Translations under genes and position numbers: made by a program | DNA from: Campylobacterales bacterium | Lineage (GTDB): Bacteria > Campylobacterota > Campylobacteria > Campylobacterales > Sulfurospirillaceae | Reading direction: 5' to 3' | Assembly (NCBI GenBank): GCA_016930915.1 | Contig: JAFGFU010000019.1 | Coordinates: 1-64,000, forward strand | DNA length: 64,000 nucleotides | The notes under the pieces: generated by a model | Told to the model about the DNA's origin: nothing | Seen by the model: only the letters and a program-made list of their open reading frames with translations | Databases searched by the model: none | Shown: positions 1 to 9,106 of the stretch, piece by piece | Position numbering within the stretch: position 1 is the stretch's first letter | How the letters are laid out: each line of letters begins with the position of its first letter

Positions 1-87
1 ATCAGTTTCATCAGTTTCATCAGTTTCATCAGTTTCATCAGTTTCATCAGTTTCATCAGTTTCATCAGTTTCATCAGTTTCATCAGT
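1..87. repeat. 9-bp tandem repeat coding for Glu-Thr-Asp
   Basis: Nine exact copies of ATCAGTTTC plus six further bases run from the first base of the window, so the array continues to the left. On the minus strand each unit reads GAAACTGAT, Glu-Thr-Asp, in frame with the acidic protein. The unit length is a multiple of three, so slippage would change length without breaking the frame. Confidence 0.97.
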
Positions 88-1065
88 CAATGACATCTCA
101 AACTCCAACGACTCATCTTCTATTGGTGTTTCTTCAAAAGGTTCTTCTAACGATTCTTTTGGAAGTTTCCATTCCAAAGTATCTTCCCTTATATCCTCTA
201 ATTTATCTTCTTCTAATTCTTCTTTCTCGTTGGCATCATCGAGCAAAAATTCTTTCGTTTCTTTAAATTCATCATCTAAAAAACTCAAACTATCTTCTAG
301 TATCTCTTCTTCATCACTTTCATCTAACAATTGTTTAACTTCATCAATATCATCTTTATCTAAAACACAAGGAACAACATCATCAAATAAAAGGTCATCA
401 TTTTCACGAACTTTTGGCTCGTCTTCTTCTAAGTCAAAATTAAAATCCTCTAATTCTCCCTTAGACTCATTCTCTAAAGAAAACACATCTTCTTTTAAAG
501 AAACTTTTTCAATTTCCTCATCCATAGCAACAGCTTCATCTAAAAGTTCATCTTCAAATTTTATATTATCAAATTCATGCTGCTCTTCATCGTGAGGTAA
601 AAATGCATCATTATCATTATTTTCATTAACCAAAGGGCTCTCTTCCTCTGTTGTTTCCAATGCATCAATTTGGTCAATATCAAAATGTTTATCTTCCTCT
701 TCTTCATCGTCAAGGGTTAAATCATCACCTTCTTCTTTTTGACTACTCAAAACATTGCTAACTTTTTCAAGTAATACTAAAAAATCTGTCGGTAAAAAAG
801 GCTTTTCCAGAGAAACATTTACATATTCCGGTTTTTGAGCCCCTCTTTGACAAATATAAATACAATAATCACACCCTATATTCTCTTTGAGTTCATTTAA
901 GGCTGATTCATCATAAAGTTCATTATCGACTAAAATAACATCATAACTGCTAAGTGGGACCAATCCATAGTCGTCAAACTCATCTAACTCATGCCCAGCT
1001 TTTTCAGCACTTAGTTTGATTAATCTTGAAACAGCGGGATTATTATTGAGTAGTAACAGGCGCAT
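1..1065 (-). CDS. Highly acidic protein with an N-terminal pseudo-receiver domain (3' end outside window)
   Basis: The frame is open from an ATG at 1065 to the window edge (355 codons visible). Residues 1-105 look like a degenerate response-regulator receiver: hydrophobic beta-strand starts (MRLLLL), an Asp in YDVILVDNE at about residue 47, and a C-terminal LEKPF resembling the receiver Lys-Pro. The acidic pair normally found near the N-terminus is replaced by NNN, so phosphorylation is doubtful. After residue 105 the chain is almost all Glu/Asp/Leu/Ser and ends, in this window, in (Glu-Thr-Asp)n. It lies just downstream of fliR, as does a 'highly acidic protein' in C. jejuni (recalled synteny), so a flagellum-linked role is an inference. 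Possible -10 TATACT lies on the minus strand near 1100. Function unknown. Confidence 0.75.
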   Translation of the reverse strand, partial: MRLLLLNNNPAVSRLIKLSAEKAGHELDEFDDYGLVPLSSYDVILVDNELYDESALNELKENIGCDYCIYICQRGAQKPEYVNVSLEKPFLPTDFLVLLEKVSNVLSSQKEEGDDLTLDDEEEEDKHFDIDQIDALETTEEESPLVNENNDNDAFLPHDEEQHEFDNIKFEDELLDEAVAMDEEIEKVSLKEDVFSLENESKGELEDFNFDLEEDEPKVRENDDLLFDDVVPCVLDKDDIDEVKQLLDESDEEEILEDSLSFLDDEFKETKEFLLDDANEKEELEEDKLEDIREDTLEWKLPKESLEEPFEETPIEDESLEFEMSLTDETDETDETDETDETDETDETDETDETD

Positions 1066-1125
1066 GCTCACTCCTGAATGAGAATTATTAGCTCTCATTG
1101 TAGTATAAAAAAATTTATGATTGCT

Positions 1126-1899
1126 TTAACGTATAAAAAGAAGTGTTAATTGATTCAAGGCTTCTTGAAACTCCCGTTTAAAAAGAAGCATGACAGAGGC
1201 CAATGTAACAATAATCACCACCAGAGAAACAGCAATTCTGATTGGAAAACCAACCACTAAAAGGTTAAATTGTGGCATGGTTTTCATCAGCATTCCAAAT
1301 ACAACATCTAAAAGTAATGAAAAAGCGACCACAGGAAATGAAAGAATAAATCCATAAACAAACATTCCTGTTGTTGCTTTGAGCAGATAATCTACAATAT
1401 TAAGTTGTGGATAAAATGTTCCTAACGGTAAAAGAGATAAAGAATCCGCAATAAAAATAAGCATTTGATGATGCCCATTAAACGCTAAAACAATCATCAA
1501 CCCTATTAACGCAAGTATTTGTGATAAGACAGGAATAGATGTGCTCGTTTGGGGATCAACCACACTTGCCATGGTAAAGCCCATAACAAAAGACATTTGC
1601 ATACCTGCCATTTGCAAAATAGAAAGTGCAATCGTTAAAAAAAGACCTGCAATTAAACCAATTAAGATTTCTGAAACAATAGCCAGTGTCAAATTAAGTA
1701 GTGTTGGTGTTACATGTAAAGCTGGCAATAGAGGAAATAAAAAAACTACCATAAAAAATGTAATGGAAGTTTTAATGCTCAAAGGAATATTAGCATGAGA
1801 AAAAAAAGGGAAAAAAGAAAATAACCCACTTAGTCTTGCAAAAAGAAGAAAAAAAAGAATCACACGGTCTTCACCAAAAAATGCCACAAGTGATTCCAT
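1126..1899 (-). CDS. fliR: Flagellar type III export protein FliR
   Basis: A 257-aa integral membrane protein, the usual FliR length, with about six hydrophobic segments and charged residues mainly in loops. FliR is part of the FliPQR export gate in the flagellar basal body. The N-terminus (MESLVAFFGEDRVILFFLLF), the segment GLIAGLFLTIALSILQ and the GFTMASVVDPQ stretch are FliR-like. The start lies one base after the stop of the upstream ABC ATPase gene, so translation is probably coupled. The acidic-protein gene follows about 60 bp downstream. A TTACATGTAA palindrome at 1710-1719 is read as Leu-His-Val-Thr. Confidence 0.93.
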   Translation of the reverse strand: MESLVAFFGEDRVILFFLLFARLSGLFSFFPFFSHANIPLSIKTSITFFMVVFLFPLLPALHVTPTLLNLTLAIVSEILIGLIAGLFLTIALSILQMAGMQMSFVMGFTMASVVDPQTSTSIPVLSQILALIGLMIVLAFNGHHQMLIFIADSLSLLPLGTFYPQLNIVDYLLKATTGMFVYGFILSFPVVAFSLLLDVVFGMLMKTMPQFNLLVVGFPIRIAVSLVVIIVTLASVMLLFKREFQEALNQLTLLFIR

Positions 1900-1900
1900 A

Positions 1901-2548
1901 TTAACTCTCCTCTTTTAATCCATCCAGATGAAGATGTCTTACATAGGTACATTGTTTAGCCAATTGTTGATTGTGCGTCACAAGCAAAAGAGCTGCATTT
2001 TCTTTTTCAACATACTCAAACAAGACATTCATAACCTCTTGCGCTGTTTTGTCATCAAGATTACCAGTAGGTTCATCCGCAAAAATAATCTTAGGTTTTT
2101 TTGCTAATACCCTTGCAATTGAAACACGTTGCTGCTGCCCACCAGATAGATCTCCTACACGATAATTCATAAATGTAGCAATACCTAGACGCTCCAAAAT
2201 ACCTTTATCAATGCTTCTGTCGCTAATAACAGAAGCAAGCTCAACATTTTCATTGGCAAGGAAACCTTTAAAAAGATAGTGGGATTGAAAAATAATTCCT
2301 ACATCATATCGTCTTAGCTTAAGTCTTGCATCATCATTATCATGATAAATATTATGATCACACAAAACTACTTCACCTCGATTGGGTTTTAAAAGTGTTG
2401 AACAAACATGAAGTAACGTTGATTTACCACTACCGCTTACACCTAAAATTGCCATAGACTCTTTTGGCTCAAGAGTAAAACTAACATTTTCAAAAAGAGG
2501 ATAATCAAATGCATGAGAGACAGTATCTACACGGAGTAAAGGCATCAA
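1901..2548 (-). CDS. LolD/FtsE-type ABC transporter ATP-binding protein
   Basis: A 215-aa ABC ATPase with Walker A (GVSGSGKSTLLH, near residue 36), signature LSGGQQQRVSIARVLA, Walker B plus D-loop (IIFADEPTGNLDD) and switch His (LLVTHN). Length and signature fit the LolD/FtsE/MacB class that pairs with separate permeases in lipoprotein release or cell-division export. No permease lies next to it, so the partner and substrate are unknown. It sits between tsf and fliR, which matches the C. jejuni order as I recall it. An SD-like AAAGGAC lies just upstream of the ATG. Confidence 0.85.
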   Translation of the reverse strand: MMPLLRVDTVSHAFDYPLFENVSFTLEPKESMAILGVSGSGKSTLLHVCSTLLKPNRGEVVLCDHNIYHDNDDARLKLRRYDVGIIFQSHYLFKGFLANENVELASVISDRSIDKGILERLGIATFMNYRVGDLSGGQQQRVSIARVLAKKPKIIFADEPTGNLDDKTAQEVMNVLFEYVEKENAALLLVTHNQQLAKQCTYVRHLHLDGLKEES

Positions 2549-2601
2549 TGTCCTTTAAAAAAGAGGTGAAGAGAATAACCCCTCACCAAAAATTTCTATA
2601 T

Positions 2602-3669
2602 TTATTTTAATTGCTCAGCAACTTCGCTAGCGAAGTCACATGCTTTTTTCTCTAGGCCTTCACCTAATTCAAAACGTACATAGCCTACAAGCTCAATTTT
2701 ACCACCAAGCTCTTTTGCTTTTTCTTCAACCACTTGTGCAATGGTTTTTTTATCATCCATTACATAGAATTGACTTAAAAGCGTGTATTGTTGGTCAAGT
2801 TGTGTATTGTCAGCGATAAAGCGATCAATCTGACCAGGAATAATTTTATCCCAGATTTGCTCAGGTTTACCCTGTGCTTTAAGCTCAGCTTCCATCTCTT
2901 TTCTTGCAGTTAAAAGTACATCATCTGTAAGTTGCGCACGAGAAACAAACAAAGGCATACGCTTAAGAGGTTTTTTAAGACGCGCTAACTCTTCATTTTC
3001 TTTTTCAATGTCCGCTTTGATACCAATTGTCTCTTTTTCAATAAACTCAGCATCAAGCTCTGTGTAGCTTAAAAAACTAGGTTTCATAGCAGCGGCATGC
3101 ATACAAAGATTTCTAATAAACTCACTCGCAGCCATAGCTGTTTTTTCGCTGTCACAATTTGCAGCAATCAATACACCTACACGCCCATTTGAGTGAACAT
3201 ATCCATTAACTACCCCGTTAGCACCTGCTTTAAGTGTTGCAAAACGTCTAACAACTAGGTTTTCACCAATAGTAGCTACCTTCGTTGCAAAATACTCTTC
3301 AAATACAGTACCATCAATAGTCGTTTTCATTAACTCTTCAGTACTTTGAACATCCGTTGCTTGAATATGGGCAGTTGTATCTTTTGTAAGATTAATAAAA
3401 CCTTCATTTTTTGCAACAAAGTCAGTCTCTGCATTAATTTCAGTCACCGTTGCCACTTTAAAAGTAGCATCAACACATACATCAACAAGACCTTCACTTG
3501 CAAGTCTATCAGCTTTTTTTGCTGCTTTACCAAGACCTTTTTCTCTTAAAAGGTCTTTTGCCGCTTCAAAGTCACCGTCAGTATCAACAAGTGCTTTTTT
3601 ACAATCCATCATACCAGCCCCAGTGGACTCGCGTAATTCTTTTACTAAAGCAGCGGTAATCTCAGCCAT
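2602..3669 (-). CDS. tsf: Elongation factor Ts
   Basis: A 355-aa EF-Ts, the nucleotide-exchange factor for EF-Tu. The N-terminal UBA-like region carries the family signature LRESTGAGMMDCKKAL, and the core has the TDFVAKNEGF motif. About 355 residues is longer than the roughly 283 of E. coli and is, from memory, usual in this phylum. The start codon overlaps the rpsB stop by one base (TAATG), so the two genes are almost certainly translated in a coupled way from the rpsB promoter. Confidence 0.97.
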   Translation of the reverse strand: MAEITAALVKELRESTGAGMMDCKKALVDTDGDFEAAKDLLREKGLGKAAKKADRLASEGLVDVCVDATFKVATVTEINAETDFVAKNEGFINLTKDTTAHIQATDVQSTEELMKTTIDGTVFEEYFATKVATIGENLVVRRFATLKAGANGVVNGYVHSNGRVGVLIAANCDSEKTAMAASEFIRNLCMHAAAMKPSFLSYTELDAEFIEKETIGIKADIEKENEELARLKKPLKRMPLFVSRAQLTDDVLLTARKEMEAELKAQGKPEQIWDKIIPGQIDRFIADNTQLDQQYTLLSQFYVMDDKKTIAQVVEEKAKELGGKIELVGYVRFELGEGLEKKACDFASEVAEQLK

Positions 3670-4460
3670 TATTCACCTTCCTCAACAGAAACGTCTTCTT
3701 CACTCACCGCTTCAGTGATAAGCTCTTTTTTTTCATCTTCACTGATTTCAGCCACTTCTTCAGTTGCTGGAGCATCTTTTGAACGAATTTCATAACCTTC
3801 AGTCATTGCTTCACACATTTCTTTACAGAAAAGTTGAATTGAACGAATCGCATCATCATTTCCTGGAATTGGAAGATCAACAACATCTGGATCACAGTTT
3901 GTATCAAGTGGCGCAACTACAGTAATTCCAAGACGTCTAGCTTCTTGAACTGCAATTTTTTCTTTAACAGTGTCAATAACAAAAATCATATCAGGAAGAT
4001 TTTTCATATTACGGATACCACCTAGGTAATCCAAAAGTTTCTCTTTTTTTCTTCTAAGCATTAACGCTTCTTTTTTTGTTAGAAGGTCAATTTGTCCATC
4101 TTCTTCCATTTTTTCAATAATGTCAAGTTTACGGATTGATTGTCTGATGGTTTGGTAGTTGGTAAGCATTCCGCCTAACCATCTGTGATTCACATATGGC
4201 ATACCACATTTTTCTGCGTACTCTTTAACAGCTTGGCTTGCTTGTTTTTTTGTACCTACAAAAAGCATTGTTTTGCCCTCTGCTGCTGCATCTTTAACAA
4301 CATTGTAGGTATATCTAAAATAACGTAGTGTTTTTTGTAAATCTACGATATAAATATTTTTTCTCTCACCGAAGATGAATTTTTTCATCTTTGGATTCCA
4401 GCGTCTTGTTTGGTGTCCGAAGTGTACACCACACTCCAATAGGTCTTTCATGGTTACCAT
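3669..4460 (-). CDS. rpsB: 30S ribosomal protein S2
   Basis: A 263-aa S2 protein with the family motifs [27 protein letters not shown] and the [11 protein letters not shown] stretch near the C-terminus, followed by an acidic tail (residues about 230-263). S2 is needed for late assembly of the 30S subunit and mRNA binding. It is the first gene of an rpsB-tsf-ABC-fliR leftward cluster. An SD (GGAGAG) precedes the ATG. Confidence 0.97.
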   Translation of the reverse strand: MVTMKDLLECGVHFGHQTRRWNPKMKKFIFGERKNIYIVDLQKTLRYFRYTYNVVKDAAAEGKTMLFVGTKKQASQAVKEYAEKCGMPYVNHRWLGGMLTNYQTIRQSIRKLDIIEKMEEDGQIDLLTKKEALMLRRKKEKLLDYLGGIRNMKNLPDMIFVIDTVKEKIAVQEARRLGITVVAPLDTNCDPDVVDLPIPGNDDAIRSIQLFCKEMCEAMTEGYEIRSKDAPATEEVAEISEDEKKELITEAVSEEDVSVEEGE

Positions 4461-4566
4461 GAAGTCTCTCCTTTGTTTAATTTTGGTTTAGCCTCCACAC
4501 CCATCAACAGCGTATAACTGCAACCGTATAAGGATTGGTGTGTGTGAGATTTAGGCGGTGATTATA
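4461..4566 (-). promoter_or_regulatory. rpsB promoter and 5' leader with a hairpin
   Basis: On the minus strand a -10 TATAAT lies at 4561-4566, giving a leader of about 90 nt before rpsB. The leader can form a stem between CACACCAATC and GATGGGTGTG (9 of 10 pairs) enclosing about 27 nt. Ribosomal protein S2 represses its own operon through its leader in several bacteria; that this stem is such a site is inference. Confidence 0.5.
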
Positions 4567-4644
4567 GTTAAAAAAAGTTTAAATTTCGCTTGTTTTCATT
4601 TTTAAACTACTAAACGTTTAATTTACTTTGAACAAAAAAAATCT

Positions 4645-4650
4645 TATAAT
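4645..4650 (+). promoter_or_regulatory. Probable -10 box for mlaA-mlaC
   Basis: TATAAT, 32 bp before the mlaA start, preceded by an A-rich tract and no recognisable -35, which is usual for sigma-70 promoters in this phylum. It is divergent from the rpsB promoter. Confidence 0.5.
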
Positions 4651-4681
4651 TGCGCAAATTTTTATATATTGAGGTACTATT

Positions 4682-5425
4682 TTGCGTCTATTCCTAGCCT
4701 TTATATTTTCAGGTATACTTCTTTTCGCTTCTGAGATGACTGCATCTTCTTATGCAAATGACGATTTTGATGCCGAATTTAATGATACCCAAAACAAAGA
4801 ACTTTTCGACCCATTAAGCAGTTACAATGAATCAATGACAACATTTAATGATTCATTTTACGAATATATTTTAAAACCAACAGCAGAAGGTTATGCGTTT
4901 ATTGTTCCGCAACAAGCACGCAATGGTATTTCAAACTTTTTTGATAATCTTCTGTTCCCTATTCGTTTTGCCAACAATCTTTTGCAACTAAAATTCTTTA
5001 ATGTCTTAGAAGAGAGTGAACGTTTTATGATTAACTCCACTATGGGAATTTTGGGCTTTCGTGATCTTGCAGACGAAGAGTTGAGCATTAAAGCCCACGA
5101 TGAAGATCTTGGACAAACATTGGGATATTATGGCATTGGAAGTGGCTTTCATATTGTCCTCCCATTCTTAGGACCCTCCAATGTGAGAGATCTTGTTGGA
5201 TTATCGGGTGATATGTGGCTCAATCCTATTAATTATTTTGAAGCACGTCATCTCAATCTTCTTAAAAATCAAGAGCAAGCACTTGCCACAACAGCCTTTT
5301 TCACGATTAATGAAACATCTTTACATGTAAAAGAGTATACGCAATTAAAAAAAGATGCTATAAAGCTTTACCCTTTTATGCGTAGCCTGTATGAATCCAG
5401 AAGGAATAAACTTATCCATGAATAA
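4682..5425 (+). CDS. mlaA: MlaA/VacJ-family outer-membrane phospholipid transport protein
   Basis: A 247-aa protein with the VacJ/MlaA features DPLSSYNESMTTFND, RFMINSTMGILGFRDLA and GYYGIGSGFHIVLPFLGPS. MlaA removes phospholipid from the outer leaflet of the outer membrane and hands it to MlaC. The TTG start puts a typical signal peptide at the N-terminus. No Cys is visible near the cleavage region, so the lipobox of classic MlaA appears absent. The gene overlaps the mlaC-like gene by 8 bp. The C-terminal region carries a TTACATGTAA palindrome read as Leu-His-Val-Lys. Confidence 0.9.
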   Translation: MRLFLAFIFSGILLFASEMTASSYANDDFDAEFNDTQNKELFDPLSSYNESMTTFNDSFYEYILKPTAEGYAFIVPQQARNGISNFFDNLLFPIRFANNLLQLKFFNVLEESERFMINSTMGILGFRDLADEELSIKAHDEDLGQTLGYYGIGSGFHIVLPFLGPSNVRDLVGLSGDMWLNPINYFEARHLNLLKNQEQALATTAFFTINETSLHVKEYTQLKKDAIKLYPFMRSLYESRRNKLIHE

Positions 5426-6035
5426 AACAATCAAACATTTTTTACTCTTCATCTCTTTATCGTTTGGAATAACAAACCACTCCCTTTACGCGATTGAAGA
5501 GAATAAAATTAGCGCATTTATGCAAACCAATATTGATCTTGCAACAACCATTTTACGAGATAAAAAACTTTATAAAAATGAAAAATCTGAAAAACTTTTT
5601 GTTATTTTTGATTCTATTTTTGATTACACTCTTATGGCTCAACTTTCACTTGGAAGTAAACAATGGTCACTCCTTGATGCCTCTAAGCAAAATGAGTTTA
5701 CAAAACTATTTGAGGAAAAACTCAAACTCTCTTATATGAATAAACTTGACCTTTATACAGATGAAAAAATTGTGATTAAAAATTTAGAGAAAATCAAAGA
5801 CACCCGTATTCATCTCACGACCCATTTAATGAAAAACAGTGAAGTTTATGAAATTATCTATAAATTTTATAAAAACAAAAATAATGATTGGTTAATTTAT
5901 GATGTCGATATTTTAGGAGTTAGTATTATCCAAACTTATCGTACACAATTTGCAGATATTCTAACCAAAGAGCCATTTGAAAAATTACTTGAAAAGCTTA
6001 AGCAACCTGACGAAGAAACACCAAAGAAGCAGTAA
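5418..6035 (+). CDS. mlaC: MlaC/Ttg2D-family periplasmic phospholipid-binding protein
   Basis: The 205-aa product has a signal peptide (MNKTIKHFLLFISLSFGI) and the MlaC-type fold pattern: a helical N-terminal half, a MNKLDLYTDEKIVIKN-like strand region and a C-terminal DVDILGVSIIQTYRTQF motif typical of the family. MlaC shuttles phospholipid between MlaA and the inner-membrane MlaFEDB complex. I chose the ATG at 5418 because it starts the signal peptide; an in-frame ATG at 5391 would add nine non-signal residues. The gene overlaps mlaA, so the pair is an operon. No mlaFED genes are in the window. Confidence 0.85.
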   Translation: MNKTIKHFLLFISLSFGITNHSLYAIEENKISAFMQTNIDLATTILRDKKLYKNEKSEKLFVIFDSIFDYTLMAQLSLGSKQWSLLDASKQNEFTKLFEEKLKLSYMNKLDLYTDEKIVIKNLEKIKDTRIHLTTHLMKNSEVYEIIYKFYKNKNNDWLIYDVDILGVSIIQTYRTQFADILTKEPFEKLLEKLKQPDEETPKKQ

Positions 6036-6055
6036 ATAGCCATTTCACTGCTTCT
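6025..6055. terminator. Bidirectional terminator between mlaC and trpA
   Basis: A 9-bp stem, AGAAGCAGT / ACTGCTTCT, with a 13-nt loop overlaps the mlaC stop. The next gene is convergent, and AT-rich sequence follows on both sides. Confidence 0.6.
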
Positions 6056-6063
6056 ATAATACG

Positions 6064-6804
6064 TTAAGCGTTAATTTTTTCTTTAATGATTCTTGCTTTT
6101 TGTGCAATGAGAGAAATTTTTTCTGAAGCACTTAGACTTTCATTTAACAGAACTTCAACAAAAGCACTTCCTACAATTACACCATCTGCCCCACGAACAC
6201 GCTCTTTTGCCGTTTTTTCATTCACTCCAAAACCAACAAATAATGGTGTTTGGGTCTGTGCTTTAATTGCCTGTATTGTTTGGGTTAAGTCTTCACTTGC
6301 TTGTGAACCTGTAATCCCTGCATATGCGACTAAATAGATAAAGCCTTTAGCTTCTTTTACAAGCTGGGCAATTCTCTCTTTGCTATCGGTTGGGGCGACA
6401 AAACTTACCATAGAAAGCGCATGCTGATTCATCAAGGAGAGATAAGGCAATGCCTCTTCGTGTGGCAAATCGGGAATAATAAACCCTTTCACTCCCAAAT
6501 CAGTTGCTTTTTGGGCAAAAAAATCTACACCCTTGTGATAGAAAGGATTAAAATACCCCATCCAATAGGTTTCAATTTGCGATGCAACTGTTGCAGAAAT
6601 TTCAAAAAGAGTCTCCATTTTAAAACCATTTTGTAACGAGCGCAAATTAGCAAGTTCAATAATAGGACCATCTGCGACAGGATCTGAAAAAGGAATACCT
6701 AATTCTAATTTATCAACACCTGCTTCTTTTAAAGCAGAAACCAAATCTAACGAAAAATTTTTATCGGGAAATCCCGCTGTAATGTAGGCAACTAATTGCT
6801 TCAC
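6064..6804 (-). CDS. trpA: Tryptophan synthase alpha chain
   Basis: A 246-aa TIM-barrel protein with the alpha-subunit signature LELGIPFSDPVADGP (catalytic Glu and Asp neighbourhood), GFIIPDLPHEEA (second catalytic Asp) and the phosphate-binding GFGVNE and GVIVGSAFVE loops. It cleaves indole-3-glycerol phosphate to indole and glyceraldehyde-3-phosphate. The other trp genes are not adjacent. It overlaps the upstream Hpt-like gene by 4 bp, so the two are co-transcribed; no functional link between them is obvious. Confidence 0.95.
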   Translation of the reverse strand: MKQLVAYITAGFPDKNFSLDLVSALKEAGVDKLELGIPFSDPVADGPIIELANLRSLQNGFKMETLFEISATVASQIETYWMGYFNPFYHKGVDFFAQKATDLGVKGFIIPDLPHEEALPYLSLMNQHALSMVSFVAPTDSKERIAQLVKEAKGFIYLVAYAGITGSQASEDLTQTIQAIKAQTQTPLFVGFGVNEKTAKERVRGADGVIVGSAFVEVLLNESLSASEKISLIAQKARIIKEKINA

Positions 6805-7214
6805 GCTTTCTCCAACGTATGAGGTACTTTAATAATCAGAGGATTAAGAACTGTAAAAAAGGAAGCATCTGTTTCGACATCTTTACGGTATTTTTCAAAT
6901 TGATCACTCACCAGAAGCAACCAATCAATAAATGACTCACTCGCAGGCCCTTTTAGCATGCGTGCCTCTTCCACAATATCTTCACATAATGCCGCGAGTT
7001 TAATGATGGGATCAAGCTTAAGAAAGCCTGCAGCAGATTTCATATTATGAAAAATACGAAACAAATCACCGATGTTATCAACATAACGATCTTGCTTACT
7101 CAAACCAATAATTAAAGGTTCCATATTTTCGCACATTATGGCATAGTGAGAAAGAAAATCTCCGACAATTTCGATGTCAAAATCAACTTCTAATTGTTTC
7201 AGAATACCCATCAT
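6801..7214 (-). CDS. Stand-alone Hpt-domain (histidine phosphotransfer) protein
   Basis: A 137-aa all-helical protein. The segment LFRIFHNMKSAAGFLKL near residue 55 resembles the Hpt motif His-x-x-Lys-Gly/Ala, with His in FHNMKSA as the predicted phospho-acceptor. There is no kinase or receiver domain. Such proteins relay phosphate between hybrid kinases and regulators. The partner cannot be told from context, as it sits upstream of trpA and divergent from panB. Confidence 0.7.
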   Translation of the reverse strand: MMGILKQLEVDFDIEIVGDFLSHYAIMCENMEPLIIGLSKQDRYVDNIGDLFRIFHNMKSAAGFLKLDPIIKLAALCEDIVEEARMLKGPASESFIDWLLLVSDQFEKYRKDVETDASFFTVLNPLIIKVPHTLEKA

Positions 7215-7290
7215 GTATACCTCCGAAGTGGCTCATTGTACCATGTTTAATCTAAAATTTTCTTGTCCTAAAATAGGGTATAATGAGGCC

Positions 7291-8079
7291 ATGAAAACAA
7301 TTACATCCATTCAACAACACAAAGGGGAAAAACCCCTGACCGTCATAACAGCTTATGATGCACTTTTTGCTTCTTTATTTGATCAAAAAGTCGACATTAT
7401 CTTAGTTGGCGATAGCCTTAATATGAGCTTTAATGCTAAATCTGACACCCTTTCTGCGAGTATGGAAGTGATGTTGTACCATACCAAGGCTGTGTGTGCA
7501 GGGGCTAAAGATACTTTTATTGTCTGCGATATGCCTTTTGGAACCTACACGGATGAAAAAACTGCCTTACACAACGCTTCACTTGTCTACTCTCAAACCA
7601 ACGCACATGCCGTTAAAATAGAGGGAGGGGTTAGTCGTGCACCTATTATTCACTCCCTGACTCAAAATTCTATCGCCGTTATGGCACATATTGGTTTGAT
7701 GCCACAATACGTACGCAGTGAAGGTGGGTATAAAGTTAGAGGACGCAGTGAGGAAGATATTTTAGCGCTTATTGAAGATGCCAAAGCGGTGGAAAAAGCG
7801 GGTGCCTTTAGTGTGGTCATTGAAGGTGTTGTGGAAGAGGCAGCCAAACGCATCTCCGAAGCGATTTCCATTCCTACCATAGGCATTGGTGCAGGAAAAT
7901 ATACCGATGGACAAGTGCTCGTTTGGAGTGATATGCTAGGCTTTTTTCAAGCCTTTAAACCCAAATTTGTCAAACGCTATTTAGACGGGGCGGCCCTTGT
8001 GCAAGATGCTGTGGATACGTATGTCAAAGAGGTGCAAACACGTCAATTCCCCGACACCGAATACACCTACCAAAAGTGA
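7291..8079 (+). CDS. panB: 3-methyl-2-oxobutanoate hydroxymethyltransferase
   Basis: A 262-aa TIM-barrel enzyme of pantothenate synthesis. It transfers a hydroxymethyl group from methylene-THF to ketoisovalerate. Motifs seen: [16 protein letters not shown] (Mg-binding Asp), [13 protein letters not shown], and the catalytic Glu in VIEGVVEE, then [14 protein letters not shown]. The ATG at 7291 fits family N-termini ([15 protein letters not shown]); the frame is open further upstream but without family-like sequence. A -10-like TATAAT lies at 7279-7284, immediately upstream. ruvB starts 4 bp after the stop. Confidence 0.96.
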   Translation: MKTITSIQQHKGEKPLTVITAYDALFASLFDQKVDIILVGDSLNMSFNAKSDTLSASMEVMLYHTKAVCAGAKDTFIVCDMPFGTYTDEKTALHNASLVYSQTNAHAVKIEGGVSRAPIIHSLTQNSIAVMAHIGLMPQYVRSEGGYKVRGRSEEDILALIEDAKAVEKAGAFSVVIEGVVEEAAKRISEAISIPTIGIGAGKYTDGQVLVWSDMLGFFQAFKPKFVKRYLDGAALVQDAVDTYVKEVQTRQFPDTEYTYQK

Positions 8080-8083
8080 GAAA

Positions 8084-9106
8084 ATGGAACGCATTGTAGA
8101 AATTGAAAAAGTCTCTTTTGAGAGTGACTATGAAAAGAGCCTTCGCCCTACCTCTTTTGAGGACTATATTGGTCAAGAAAAAATTAAAAAAAACTTACAA
8201 GTCTTTATTCAAGCAGCACAAAAACGTTCAGAATGTTTAGACCACATTCTCTTCTTTGGCCCTCCAGGTCTTGGTAAGACCACCTTAGCACATATTATCT
8301 CCAACGAAATGCGCTCCAATATTAAAATTACCGCAGCCCCTATGATTGAAAAAAGTGGGGATTTAGCGGCGATATTAACGAATCTTCAAGAAGGCGATAT
8401 TCTCTTTATCGATGAGATTCACAGGCTATCTCCTGCGATTGAAGAGATACTCTATCCTGCCATGGAAGATTACCGTTTGGATATTATTATTGGCTCAGGA
8501 CCTGCGGCGCAAACGATTAAAATTGATTTACCTCACTTTACGCTCATTGGGGCAACCACACGTGCGGGGATGATTAGCTCTCCGCTTCGGGATCGCTTTG
8601 GGATGCATTTTCGCTTGCAATTTTATACCAAAGAGGAACTCTCTTTAATTATTACCAAAGCATCGCATAAACTCGAGAAAATTTGTCTTCAAGACGCTGC
8701 GGCTGAGATGGCAAGACGCTCACGTGGCACCCCTCGTATTGCGCTTCGTTTGTTAAAACGTATTCGTGATTATGCAGATGTTGTGGATGAAGAACAGATT
8801 AATAAAGAGCGTGCGCAATATGGGCTCAATGAACTAGGTGTAAATAATTTGGGGTTTGATGAACTGGATTTAAAATATTTGGAATTACTGCTTCAAAGCA
8901 AAGGACGCCCATTGGGTCTTAGCACCATTGCAGCAGCACTGAGTGAAGATGAGGGAACGATTGAGGATGTGATAGAGCCTTATTTGCTTGCGAATAACTA
9001 TATTGAGCGAACCGCACGTGGACGAATTGCGAGTCCTAAAACGTATGAGTTGTTTCGTCTTACACCACCCACACTCCAAAGCACTCTTTTTGAGGATAAT
9101 ATATGA
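8084..9106 (+). CDS. ruvB: Holliday junction branch migration ATPase RuvB
   Basis: A 340-aa AAA+ motor with Walker [15 protein letters not shown], Walker [12 protein letters not shown], sensor 1 GATTRAG, arginine finger region LRDRFG, sensor 2 [16 protein letters not shown] and a C-terminal winged helix ([16 protein letters not shown]). It drives RuvA-bound Holliday junctions during recombination repair. The start at 8084 gives the standard N-terminus ([17 protein letters not shown]). It is close behind panB and overlaps the following permease gene by 4 bp (ATGA), forming an operon. Confidence 0.97.
   Translation: MERIVEIEKVSFESDYEKSLRPTSFEDYIGQEKIKKNLQVFIQAAQKRSECLDHILFFGPPGLGKTTLAHIISNEMRSNIKITAAPMIEKSGDLAAILTNLQEGDILFIDEIHRLSPAIEEILYPAMEDYRLDIIIGSGPAAQTIKIDLPHFTLIGATTRAGMISSPLRDRFGMHFRLQFYTKEELSLIITKASHKLEKICLQDAAAEMARRSRGTPRIALRLLKRIRDYADVVDEEQINKERAQYGLNELGVNNLGFDELDLKYLELLLQSKGRPLGLSTIAAALSEDEGTIEDVIEPYLLANNYIERTARGRIASPKTYELFRLTPPTLQSTLFEDNI

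Noticed and set aside
1-87. CRISPR-like repeat array at the window edge
   Set aside because: Units are 9 bp, directly adjacent without spacers, and code for Glu-Thr-Asp in frame.
230-595. Ser-rich 121-codon frame on the plus strand
   Set aside because: It is the antisense shadow of the acidic protein; Glu/Asp codons read backwards give Ser/Phe/Leu.
7174-7290. Longer start for panB
   Set aside because: The extra 39 residues are antisense to the Hpt gene and the promoter region; family N-terminus begins at 7291.
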